Positions 1-6,344 of a DNA stretch of 8,530 bases are shown here, piece after piece. Each line of letters starts with the position of its first letter. The first letter of the stretch is position 1. This DNA comes from an uncultured Treponema sp. (GTDB lineage Bacteria; Spirochaetota; Spirochaetia; Treponematales; Treponemataceae), in NCBI GenBank assembly GCA_905236315.1, contig CAJOPO010000019.1, positions 1-8,530 on the forward strand, in the 5' to 3' direction. The notes under the pieces are model-generated. The model saw nothing but the letters and a program-made list of their open reading frames with translations, did not search any database and was not told the origin of the DNA. A program made the translations under genes and the position numbers.

Positions 1-321
1 AATACCCCTAACGTTCAATCTTTGCAGTTCCCCAGTTTACAACAGGCTGGAGCTACGGCAGAGCAGGGCAATATCAGTTTGATTATGGATGTCTTTATGG
101 AGATGACCGTAGAATTAGGTCGAACCAAAAAGACAATCAAAGATATTTTAGGTATGGGTGAAGGTACTATTATCGAATTGGATAAACTTGCTGGTGAGCC
201 TGTTGATATTTTGGTAAATCATAAACCTATAGCTAAGGGAGAAGTTGTTGTTATAGATGAAAACTTTGGTGTTCGTGTAACAGAGATTCTTCCTGCACTT
301 GAGCATGTAACTAGTATGTAA
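1..321 (+). CDS. fliN: Flagellar motor switch protein FliN/FliY, C-terminal part (5' truncated)
   Basis: The reading frame is open from base 1 and ends at TAA 319-321, giving 106 residues of a protein that starts outside the window. After a short polar linker (about residues 1-24) comes a complete FliN/SpoA-type C-terminal domain. It runs from [18 protein letters not shown] through [18 protein letters not shown] and [10 protein letters not shown] to [17 protein letters not shown]. This domain forms the lower ring of the flagellar C-ring, where it takes part in CCW/CW switching and receives export cargo from FliH-FliI. Its place just before fliO-P-Q-R fits. Spirochaete genomes call this gene either fliN (short) or fliY (longer N-terminal part); the missing 5' end prevents a choice. 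The TTG at 22 is an internal Leu codon, not a start. Family assignment is firm; the symbol is provisional. Confidence 0.93.
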   Translation, partial: NTPNVQSLQFPSLQQAGATAEQGNISLIMDVFMEMTVELGRTKKTIKDILGMGEGTIIELDKLAGEPVDILVNHKPIAKGEVVVIDENFGVRVTEILPALEHVTSM

Positions 322-330
322 AAATATCTG

Positions 331-360
331 CAAGTAGTAGCTTGGGGAGGCTACTACTTG
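331..360 (+). other. Perfect 11-bp inverted repeat (RNA hairpin) between fliN and fliO
   Basis: CAAGTAGTAGC (331-341) and GCTACTACTTG (350-360) are exact reverse complements around the 8-base loop TTGGGGAG (342-349). It begins 9 nt after the fliN/fliY stop and ends about 10 nt before the fliO GTG. No T-run follows the right arm (the next bases are TGTAATATGGG), so it does not look like an intrinsic terminator, and the operon continues on the same strand. The G-rich loop plus the first base of the right arm reads GGGGAGG, a Shine-Dalgarno-like string. Inferred roles are a processing or stability element separating the C-ring part of the mRNA from the export-gate part, or control of fliO translation. 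The repeat is certain; the function is not. Confidence 0.75.
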
Positions 361-369
361 TGTAATATG

Positions 370-378
370 GGTGGGGGA
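370..378 (+). promoter_or_regulatory. G-rich ribosome-binding-like site at the fliO start
   Basis: GGTGGGGGA lies on top of the GTG start candidate (371) instead of upstream of it. The next in-frame codon at normal spacing is ATT at 386, 8 nt after the G-run. The same 9-mer GGGGGAAAA precedes the fliQ ATG, where it clearly acts as the ribosome site. An AUU start would yield MNSKKFFILIF, a compact signal-peptide start. An out-of-frame mini-ORF (ATG 367 to TAA 384, five codons) also covers this site. This is inference from spacing only. Confidence 0.35.
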
Positions 379-1021
379 AAATAAAATTAACTCAAAAAAG
401 TTTTTTATATTGATTTTTACTGTTTTTTGTTGTGTAAACTCTTTATTAATAGCACAACAAACTGACGCATCTCAAAGTGAAGATTCTATGGAATTTGATG
501 AATCTTTAATACCAATAACAGTTACAGAACCACAAAGTTTTGGCATGGAAAATGCAAACCGTTCTTCTAATGGTATATGGATTTTTATAAGAATGGTTTT
601 AGTATTGGCATTAGTAGTTGCTGTTATTTACTTAATATTTAGATTATTAAAAAATAATGGCATTGTACCTTCTGAAGATGACCAATTCCTTCGCAGGATA
701 TCCTATCTACCAATAGGAAATAATAAATCTGTACAAATTATTAGCCTCATAGACCATGCCTATATTTTAGGTGTTTCAGATAATAATATAAATTTAATTA
801 GTGAAATAAATGATAAAGAATTAATAGATGCAATGAATCTTTATTCAGATAAGAAGGCAACTGCTTCTAAACCTCGCAATTTTGCAGATATTCTTGATTT
901 ATTTATGCCTCGAAAGAAAGATAGTTCGGCTCCTTTAAATGCCTTTAATAATGAATCTTCTGAACGAATTTTAACTTCCTTAAAGAACCAAAAAGAACGC
1001 TTAAATAATAACGAGGAATAA
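371..1021 (+). CDS. fliO: Flagellar biosynthesis protein FliO (FliZ-type), single-span membrane protein
   Basis: FliO helps assemble the FliP-FliR core of the flagellar export gate in the inner membrane. The 216-residue product has a hydrophobic N-terminal segment (residues 11-28, then AQQ) that looks like a cleavable signal. An acidic polar stretch follows (about 30-66), then one strong membrane helix (about 69-93, from GIWIFIRMVLVLALVV) and a basic RLLKN stop-transfer. The cytoplasmic part carries the weakly conserved FliO motif LPIGNNKSVQIISLIDHAYILGVS (about 113-136, shown by its pattern, with LGV before a short turn) and a polar C-terminus. Sequence identity in this family is low, so position before fliP and topology carry much of the weight. 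The start is uncertain: GTG 371 has no well-spaced ribosome site, whereas GGGGG at 373-377 would suit an ATT codon at 386. The gene ends 4 nt before fliP. Confidence 0.85.
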   Translation: MGENKINSKKFFILIFTVFCCVNSLLIAQQTDASQSEDSMEFDESLIPITVTEPQSFGMENANRSSNGIWIFIRMVLVLALVVAVIYLIFRLLKNNGIVPSEDDQFLRRISYLPIGNNKSVQIISLIDHAYILGVSDNNINLISEINDKELIDAMNLYSDKKATASKPRNFADILDLFMPRKKDSSAPLNAFNNESSERILTSLKNQKERLNNNEE

Positions 1022-1025
1022 ATAT

Positions 1026-1871
1026 ATGAGAATATATACAAAAAAACTATTAATTATTATTTCAATGCTATTTTTTTGTTTTTCTAGTGTTTTAGCACAA
1101 TCTTCTAGTTTTCCAGAAGGCTCTACACGTGGAAATACAGAAATGTCTGAGAATATTACAGGAATAGATTTTCCAAATATAACATTTAGTGCTACATCTC
1201 CTAAAACTGGTTCAGAAGTTGCATTTAGTGTTCAACTGTTATTACTGTTATCTTTATTAACACTAGCTCCAAGTCTTATAATACTTACTACCTGTTTTTT
1301 AAGATTTAGCATTGTATTAGATTTTATAAAAAGAGCACTTTCTTTACAGCAAGTGCCTCCAACTGCTGTATTAAATGGAATAGCACTTTTTATGACTTTG
1401 TTTTGTATGTGGCCTACGTTTCATAAAATATATGAAGATTCTTTTCGTCCTTTAACACAAAATGAAATTACATTAGAGCAAGCTTATGAAAAAGCAGAAG
1501 TTCCTATAAGAGTCTTTATGGGGGCTCAGATGCAAAATGATACAAGTTATATAGGGAAATTCATGGCTATGGCTAATCTTGATAGACCTAATTCATTGGC
1601 TGATGTTCCTACTTATATTTTAATACCTGCTTATATTTTGCATGAGTTGACTATAGCTTTTAAAATAGGTGTTATGCTCTATATGCCGTTTATAGTAATA
1701 GATATGGTTGTAGCAAGTATATTAATGAGTATGGGCATGATGATGTTACCACCTGTACAAATCTCTATGCCTTTTAAGCTTATGTTATTTGTCTTAGTTG
1801 ATGGCTGGGGACTTCTAACAAATCAGCTATTTCAAGGTGTAATGATAAACATGAAGGACTTTATTAAGTAA
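1026..1871 (+). CDS. fliP: Flagellar export-gate channel protein FliP
   Basis: FliP is the main subunit (five copies) of the FliP5-FliQ4-FliR1 export channel in the cytoplasmic membrane. The 281-residue product starts with a cleavable signal peptide (basic MRIYTKK, hydrophobic 8-23, likely cut after VLA at 24), as usual for FliP. A periplasmic Ser/Thr-rich segment (25-65) follows, then membrane segments at about 66-91 and 114-130, and two more near 197-234 and 247-262. Family hallmarks are visible: TCFLRFSIVL (89-98), QVPPTAVLNGIALFMT (109-124), the methionine-rich gasket loop around M234-M240 (MSMGMMMLPP) that seals the pore, and the C-terminal VDGWGLL (258-264). GAGGA at 1013-1017, 8 nt before ATG 1026, is a good ribosome site inside the end of fliO, suggesting coupled translation. 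Length and motifs are normal. Confidence 0.97.
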   Translation: MRIYTKKLLIIISMLFFCFSSVLAQSSSFPEGSTRGNTEMSENITGIDFPNITFSATSPKTGSEVAFSVQLLLLLSLLTLAPSLIILTTCFLRFSIVLDFIKRALSLQQVPPTAVLNGIALFMTLFCMWPTFHKIYEDSFRPLTQNEITLEQAYEKAEVPIRVFMGAQMQNDTSYIGKFMAMANLDRPNSLADVPTYILIPAYILHELTIAFKIGVMLYMPFIVIDMVVASILMSMGMMMLPPVQISMPFKLMLFVLVDGWGLLTNQLFQGVMINMKDFIK

Positions 1872-1901
1872 AAAACGCTAGTAAATAGATGATATATAAG
1901 A

Positions 1902-1908
1902 AAGGGGG
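1902..1908 (+). promoter_or_regulatory. Strong ribosome-binding site that sets the fliQ start
   Basis: AAGGGGG ends 4 nt before ATG 1913. An earlier in-frame ATG at 1889 would add eight residues (MIYKKGGK) encoded largely by this site itself and has no ribosome site of its own, so 1913 is taken as the start. Confidence 0.8.
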
Positions 1909-1912
1909 AAAA

Positions 1913-2179
1913 ATGGGCTTTTCTGATATGGTTTTTATGCTTCAGCAGGGAATTCTTCAAGTTTTTAAACTTTGTATTCCTATATTGGGGGCTGCATTAA
2001 TTATAGGTTTAATAGTAGCAATTTTTCAGGCAACAACGTCTATACAAGAACAGACTCTTACTTTTTTACCAAAATTGCTTGCAATATTACTTATGCTGGC
2101 ATTGATGGGAAGTTGGATGATAAGTTCAATGCAAAGTTACGCTACTGAATTATTTAATATGATTTCTAAGATTTCCTAA
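1913..2179 (+). CDS. fliQ: Flagellar export-gate protein FliQ
   Basis: FliQ is a small two-helix membrane protein, four copies of which wrap the FliP/FliR channel. From ATG 1913 the product is 88 residues, the usual size (about 89). The first hydrophobic helix is at about 13-40, followed by the family signature FQATTSIQEQTLTFLPK (38-54), and the second helix at about 55-72. A polar C-terminal tail (ATELFNMISKIS) ends the protein. The signature's EQTLTF core is the most conserved part of FliQ and its virulence homologue SctS. The gap to fliP is 41 nt and the gap to fliR is 9 nt. An upstream in-frame ATG at 1889 is possible but unlikely, because the strong AAGGGGG site at 1902-1908 serves 1913. 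Confidence 0.96.
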   Translation: MGFSDMVFMLQQGILQVFKLCIPILGAALIIGLIVAIFQATTSIQEQTLTFLPKLLAILLMLALMGSWMISSMQSYATELFNMISKIS

Positions 2180-2188
2180 TAAAAGCCT

Positions 2189-3013
2189 ATGCTTGAATCT
2201 GTAGTAGCATCAGCACCTGTTTTTTTATTAGTGGCAGTTCGTTCTTTTGCTTTAATAATGACGTTGCCTCTATTTTCTTCAAAAAATATATCTCGCATAG
2301 CAAAAGTAGCCATAGCAGGTTATATGGCATATATGATTTTTCCTAAAATCTCTTTAGAGGATGGTGCTTATGCAGCTTATAAAGATTTTATTACAACGAC
2401 AGGTAATTTTAATGCAGATTACATATTTTTACTTATCGGAGAGACTTTAATAGGAATTATTATAGGATTTTATATTTCGATAATTTTTGCAGCATTTAGT
2501 ACAGCAGGTCAATTTTTTGCTTTTCAGATGGGCTTTGCCGCTAGCGAGGTGTACGATTCTTTAAGTCAGGTTGAAAATCCCCTTATGGGTCAATATTTAA
2601 ACCTAACAGCTATGTTGATTTTTTTACAAACAAATTCTTTTCAGATAATATTTGTAGATGCTCTTAGTGCTAGTTTTAGGTCTTTAAATGCTTTTTCTAT
2701 TGTAAATAATACTGAAAATTTAATGCTATTTATGCTTTCTGCTCTTACTTCTTTATTTAAAGATGCCTTAATAATAGCTTTACCTCTTATGGGTACCTTG
2801 TTTTTAATAAATGTTACTATGGGTATACTTTCTAAAGCTGCTCCACAGATGAATTTGCTATCAGAGGGATTTCCTATATTGATATTAACTTCTTTCTTTA
2901 TAATAACAGCTTTACTTCCTTATTTTTGCGACTTATTTATGGAAAACTTTGAAGTTGGTTTTAGACAATTAGAAAACTTATTTAAGACTCTAAGCGGAGG
3001 AAATGTGCCTTGA
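2189..3013 (+). CDS. fliR: Flagellar export-gate protein FliR
   Basis: FliR is the single-copy subunit that closes the FliP ring of the export gate. The 274-residue product is highly hydrophobic, with about six membrane segments (around 8-29, 36-50, 80-112, 136-150, 174-208 and 228-247). Recognisable family stretches are SKNISRIAKVAIAGYMA (31-47), GQFFAFQMGFAASEVYD (107-123) and GILSKAAPQMNLLSEGFPI (212-230); the last corresponds to the usual RAAPQxN motif with Lys in place of Arg. Length is typical (about 260). Only a poor ribosome site (AAAAG) precedes ATG 2189, 9 nt after the fliQ stop, so translation probably depends on ribosomes coming from fliQ. The stop TGA (3011-3013) overlaps the flhB start. 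Confidence 0.95.
   Translation: MLESVVASAPVFLLVAVRSFALIMTLPLFSSKNISRIAKVAIAGYMAYMIFPKISLEDGAYAAYKDFITTTGNFNADYIFLLIGETLIGIIIGFYISIIFAAFSTAGQFFAFQMGFAASEVYDSLSQVENPLMGQYLNLTAMLIFLQTNSFQIIFVDALSASFRSLNAFSIVNNTENLMLFMLSALTSLFKDALIIALPLMGTLFLINVTMGILSKAAPQMNLLSEGFPILILTSFFIITALLPYFCDLFMENFEVGFRQLENLFKTLSGGNVP
2994..3000 (+). promoter_or_regulatory. Ribosome-binding site for the TTG start of flhB
   Basis: GCGGAGG lies within the 3' end of fliR, 9 nt before TTG 3010. It is one of the strongest Shine-Dalgarno sites in the window and decides the start. The nearby ATG 3003 is out of frame with flhB, and GTG 3005 is in the fliR frame and stops at once. Confidence 0.75.
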
Positions 3014-4104
3014 GTCAAATAGACTTACAGTGGTTTGCCGCAGAAGATGAAGGTAAAACAGAAGAACCTTCAGAATATAAACTTAGGAAAGCTCGCGAAG
3101 AAGGTCAAATTCCAAAAAGTCAGGAATTAAATGGTGTAATAGTTTTTCTTATTACATCTGTACTTCTTATTTTTTTAGCACCATGGGTTGAACGAAATTT
3201 AGAAGAAATGTGCATATTCTTTTTTAAAGCATCTACAGAGGATAACATTGTTGATGGTAAATTTGCTTATGCCGTAGCTAGATATTTTTTATTTTTAGTA
3301 ATGCCCTTTGCATTTGTAGGGCTTATAGCTGGTGTTTCTGCTAACTTAATACAAAATAGAGGATTTATTTTTACTACAAAGACTATCGAACCAAAATTTA
3401 ATAAAATATTGCCACATTTTGGGCAGTATTTGAAGAGGACAATTTTTTCTTTTGAAGGTGTCTTTAATATAATTAAGTCCATATTAAAGGTTTTTTTTAT
3501 AGCAATTATTGCATTTGTAACAATTAGTTCTGATTTACCGATTATTTTTAAGACTCTTCATGTTGGTGGTCTGCAATTAGCATTAAAACATTTTGCTTCT
3601 ATGGCAGTTCGCCTTTTGCTTATGTCTGGAATTGTACTTTTTATAGCAGCTATTGCTGATTATATTGTACAAAGAAGACAATTTAGAGAGCAGATGAAAA
3701 TGACAAAGCAAGAGGTAAAAGAAGAGTTTAAAAGCATGGAAGGAGACCCAGAGGTAAAGGCTCATTTGGATTCTGCCCAAAGAGAGATGCTTTCTCAAAA
3801 TATTCCTAAGGCAGTAAAAGAAGCTGATGTAGTTATTACAAACCCTACGCATTTTGCTGTTGCTTTGCAGTGGAAAAGAAAAGTAAGTGATGCACCAGAG
3901 GTTACTGCGAAAGGACAAGATTTAACAGCGCAGAATATAAAGCGCATTGCAAAAGAAAATGATGTTCCTATAGTAGAGAACAGACCGCTTGCTAGAGGTC
4001 TGTACGCAGATACAGAAGTTGGCGATATAATTCCTGTTACATATTTACGAGCTATAGCAACAGTTTACGCTCAGATAGGATATATGAATAGGCAGCGAAA
4101 CTAG
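3010..4104 (+). CDS. flhB: Flagellar export switch protein FlhB
   Basis: FlhB controls the change of export specificity from rod/hook proteins to filament proteins. The 364-residue product has the conserved N-terminus EDEGKTEEPSEYKLRKAREE (12-31) and four membrane helices (about 42-60, 86-114, 154-178 and 196-220). A basic linker QRRQFREQMKM leads to TKQEVKEEFKSMEGDPEVKA (232-251). The self-cleavage motif N278-P279-T280-H281 sits in VVITNPTHFAVAL (274-286), so cleavage between Asn278 and Pro279 is expected. The C-terminal domain continues with VPIVENRPLARGLY and ends YAQIGYMNRQRN. The N-terminal DLQWFAAED resembles treponemal FlhB as I recall it. The start is TTG, overlapping the fliR stop by 4 nt (TTGA), with a strong ribosome site at 2994-3000; this implies coupling and perhaps limited expression. 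All catalytic features are present. Confidence 0.97.
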   Translation: MSQIDLQWFAAEDEGKTEEPSEYKLRKAREEGQIPKSQELNGVIVFLITSVLLIFLAPWVERNLEEMCIFFFKASTEDNIVDGKFAYAVARYFLFLVMPFAFVGLIAGVSANLIQNRGFIFTTKTIEPKFNKILPHFGQYLKRTIFSFEGVFNIIKSILKVFFIAIIAFVTISSDLPIIFKTLHVGGLQLALKHFASMAVRLLLMSGIVLFIAAIADYIVQRRQFREQMKMTKQEVKEEFKSMEGDPEVKAHLDSAQREMLSQNIPKAVKEADVVITNPTHFAVALQWKRKVSDAPEVTAKGQDLTAQNIKRIAKENDVPIVENRPLARGLYADTEVGDIIPVTYLRAIATVYAQIGYMNRQRN

Positions 4105-4193
4105 TATGAAAAACTTTAGATTTATATGTACCAATGCTTTACTGCCTTGCACAATTAGAAAAAAATGCTTATTATATACTAAGGTGGGAATTT
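4105..4193 (+). other. Longest intergenic gap in the operon, between flhB and flhA
   Basis: This A+T-rich 89-nt spacer is much longer than the other junctions. It holds a 37-codon ORF (ATG 4106 to TAA 4219, starting MKNFRFICTNALLPC and overlapping the flhA start in another frame) with no convincing ribosome site. It also holds a weak sigma70-like pair: TTGCAC (4147-4152), 17 nt, TATTAT (4170-4175). An ATG at 4134 is in the flhA frame, but its extension (MLYCLAQLEKNAYYILRWEF) has no FlhA character. No hairpin of note is seen. None of these elements is strong enough to call as real. Confidence 0.5.
4181..4189 (+). promoter_or_regulatory. Ribosome-binding site that sets the flhA start
   Basis: AAGGTGGGA ends 4 nt before ATG 4194 and favours this start over the in-frame ATG at 4134, which would add 20 residues unlike FlhA and has no upstream ribosome site. 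Confidence 0.75.
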
Positions 4194-6344
4194 ATGCCAG
4201 AACAGGTGAAAGCGAATAATAATAGTTTAAAAAGTTTTATTTCTGTGATACAGAGCAATAGTATCGCTGTTGCTGTTGTTGTAACAGTGCTCATGATGTT
4301 TATACCATTACCAAAAACAATTATAGATTTAGCAATGGTAGCAAACTTAGCAATATCGCTCATCATATTACTTACTGTAATTTATACAAAAAGAGCATCT
4401 GATTTTTCTTCTTTTCCTAGAGTTATATTATTAGTAACATTATTTGGATTGGCTATAAATATATCTTCTACGAGATTAATTTTGACACAAAATTCTAGCA
4501 ATACAATGACTCTTATGGCTGGGCAAAGCGAAATGGTAAAATCATTCGCTAACATTGTTACAGGTAATAATCTTGTTGTTGGTTTTATAATATTTATAAT
4601 TTTAATTGTTGTTCAAGTTGTTGTTGTTACAAAGGGTGCTGGTAGAGTATCAGAAGTTAGTGCTCGCTTTACATTAGACAGCATGAATAGCAAAATGTTT
4701 GATATTCAAAATGAACTTAATTCAGGGGCAATCACTGAAGAGGAAGCTACAAAAAGAAAAGAGCAAATAAGAAGAGAGATAGATTTTTTCTCTGCAATGG
4801 ACGGTTCATCTAAGTTTGTTAGTGGAAATGTAAAAGCGGGCATTTTTATTACTGCTGTAAACTTAATAGGTGGAATTATAACTGGTGTAGTATTTGGTAG
4901 AATGAGTATGGGGGATGCCTTTAATAGTTATGTAAAGTTAACTATAGGTGATGGACTTCTATCTCAACTTCCATCACTTATGCTATCATTTGCAACTGGT
5001 ATTCTTGTTACAGGTAGTAGTGCAGAAGAAATTATTGGTGAACAGCTTAAGCGAAACTTTTCTGTGGACGGAACTATTTATGTTATTGTTGGTGTTTCGT
5101 TACTTGCAATGGCTGCAGCTTTTCATAACCACTCTACTTTTGTACTTGTTCCTATTGCAGCACTTTTTGTTTATATTGGAATTCGTATGCAAAATATGCA
5201 GAAGAAAGAAGCTGAAAAAGCAAAGCTTGAAGCAACGTCTGCAAATACAAAACGACAATCAGGTTCTTCTCCAGAAGAACTTTCTCCAGTTCCTACCATA
5301 GATACGCTGTCTTTGGATTTAGGTTATGCGTTAGTTCCTTTAGTTGATGAAGAGAAAGGAGCTGAATTGCTTGAAAGAGTTACTAGAATACGAAGAGAAG
5401 AAGCTCTTGATTTGGGCTTGGTTGTGCCTCCTATACGTATACGAGATAGTATTAGCATAGATCCAGAAGAATATTCATTTAAAATACGTGGTGTAGAAGT
5501 TGGAAAAAGTAAGCTAAAACTTGGCTACTATATGTGCTTAAATACTGGCGGTATTGATAATTCACGACAAATATCTGGAGAACGCACTTATGATCCTGCC
5601 TTTGGTATGGAAGCAATATGGGTTCCAGAGTCAAAACGTACAGAAGCAGAGCATTTAGGGTATGCGGTTATTGACCCTCCAACAATTATTGCTACACACT
5701 TAACAGAAATTATTCGTCGCCATGCGTCTGATATTTTAAGTAGGCAGGATGTAAAGTCTATTGTTGATAAGATAAAAGAAACAAATCCTGTTGTTGTTGA
5801 TGAAGTCTTAAATGGAGAAGGAATAAGAAAATTTACTTATGGAGAGATAGAGGCTGTATTAAAGAACTTGCTTGAAGAACAAGTTAGTATTCGTAATATG
5901 GTGGAAATCCTTGAAACACTTGCTAATTTTGCACCTATCACAAAAGACCCATATATATTAACAGAGAAAGTTAGGCAAAAGTTAGGAGCACAAATATGTC
6001 TTCAATATACAGATGAAAATAAAGAGTTATCTGTTTTGACAATTTCACAATCTTTAACAGCTAAAATACTAGAACATAGAGTGCAAATTGCAGGACAAAA
6101 GCCTTATGTTGCTTTTGACCCTGTTGACGGAAGAAAATATATAGAAGCAATAGGTGGTGCATATAAGGCAGCATCAGAAAAACATTATCTTCCAATAATA
6201 TTATGTCAGGATGAAATAAGACAATTAGTAAAGTCATCTACAGAACGAGAAATGCCGGGATTAATTGTTATTTCTATTAGTGAAGTTATGGCAGCGGGTG
6301 GAAGTATAAAAGTAAAGACGATAGGGGATATTGATGTACAGTGA
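4194..6344 (+). CDS. flhA: Flagellar export-gate protein FlhA
   Basis: FlhA forms the nonameric ring of the export gate, links export to proton flow and docks chaperone-substrate complexes. The product is 716 residues from ATG 4194, near the usual 690-710. The N-terminal half carries about eight membrane helices (around 23-39, 45-63, 76-89, 127-146, 214-237, 253-273, 291-309 and 312-331). Between helices four and five lies the FHIPEP signature region: K147-G-A-G-R151, R158, D162 (ARFTLDSMNSK), a charged stretch and AMDGSSKF (201-208). A charged linker (about 332-372) leads to the cytoplasmic domain, starting near LGYALVPLVD and ending with LIVISISEVMAAGGSIKV. MNSK replaces the usual MPGK, and N212 stands where Salmonella has Asp208. 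The end overlaps flhF by 11 nt. Identification is certain. Confidence 0.98.
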   Translation: MPEQVKANNNSLKSFISVIQSNSIAVAVVVTVLMMFIPLPKTIIDLAMVANLAISLIILLTVIYTKRASDFSSFPRVILLVTLFGLAINISSTRLILTQNSSNTMTLMAGQSEMVKSFANIVTGNNLVVGFIIFIILIVVQVVVVTKGAGRVSEVSARFTLDSMNSKMFDIQNELNSGAITEEEATKRKEQIRREIDFFSAMDGSSKFVSGNVKAGIFITAVNLIGGIITGVVFGRMSMGDAFNSYVKLTIGDGLLSQLPSLMLSFATGILVTGSSAEEIIGEQLKRNFSVDGTIYVIVGVSLLAMAAAFHNHSTFVLVPIAALFVYIGIRMQNMQKKEAEKAKLEATSANTKRQSGSSPEELSPVPTIDTLSLDLGYALVPLVDEEKGAELLERVTRIRREEALDLGLVVPPIRIRDSISIDPEEYSFKIRGVEVGKSKLKLGYYMCLNTGGIDNSRQISGERTYDPAFGMEAIWVPESKRTEAEHLGYAVIDPPTIIATHLTEIIRRHASDILSRQDVKSIVDKIKETNPVVVDEVLNGEGIRKFTYGEIEAVLKNLLEEQVSIRNMVEILETLANFAPITKDPYILTEKVRQKLGAQICLQYTDENKELSVLTISQSLTAKILEHRVQIAGQKPYVAFDPVDGRKYIEAIGGAYKAASEKHYLPIILCQDEIRQLVKSSTEREMPGLIVISISEVMAAGGSIKVKTIGDIDVQ
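6323..6328 (+). promoter_or_regulatory. Ribosome-binding site within the end of flhA that sets the flhF start
   Basis: AGGGGA ends 5 nt before ATG 6334. A TTG at 6331 in the same frame is only 2 nt from the site, so ATG 6334 is preferred. The site lies in the last codons of flhA, indicating coupled translation. Confidence 0.7.

Noticed and set aside
331..360. Hairpin as a rho-independent terminator of the upstream genes
   Set aside because: No T-run follows the right arm, and same-strand operon genes continue within about 10 nt.
344..377. G-quadruplex from the G-runs around the fliO start
   Set aside because: Only two of the runs are four G or longer, one run has just two G, and the second and third runs are about 18 nt apart with a stem arm between; the hairpin is the better explanation.
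428..436. Lipoprotein signal at the Cys-Cys of FliO
   Set aside because: The residues before the cysteines (FTVF) do not fit a lipobox; the segment reads better as an ordinary signal or anchor.
3583..3918. 111-residue minus-strand ORF opposite flhB
   Set aside because: It lies fully over the conserved FlhB coding region, has no ribosome site or recognisable domain, and has composition typical of an antisense shadow.
4606..4629. GTT-rich run in flhA as a phase-variable repeat
   Set aside because: The repeat unit is three bases, so slippage would not change the frame; it simply encodes a Val-rich membrane helix.
4948..5301. 117-residue + strand ORF inside flhA
   Set aside because: It is an out-of-frame shadow of the membrane-helix region of flhA, Leu/Phe-rich because of A+T-rich DNA, with no ribosome site.
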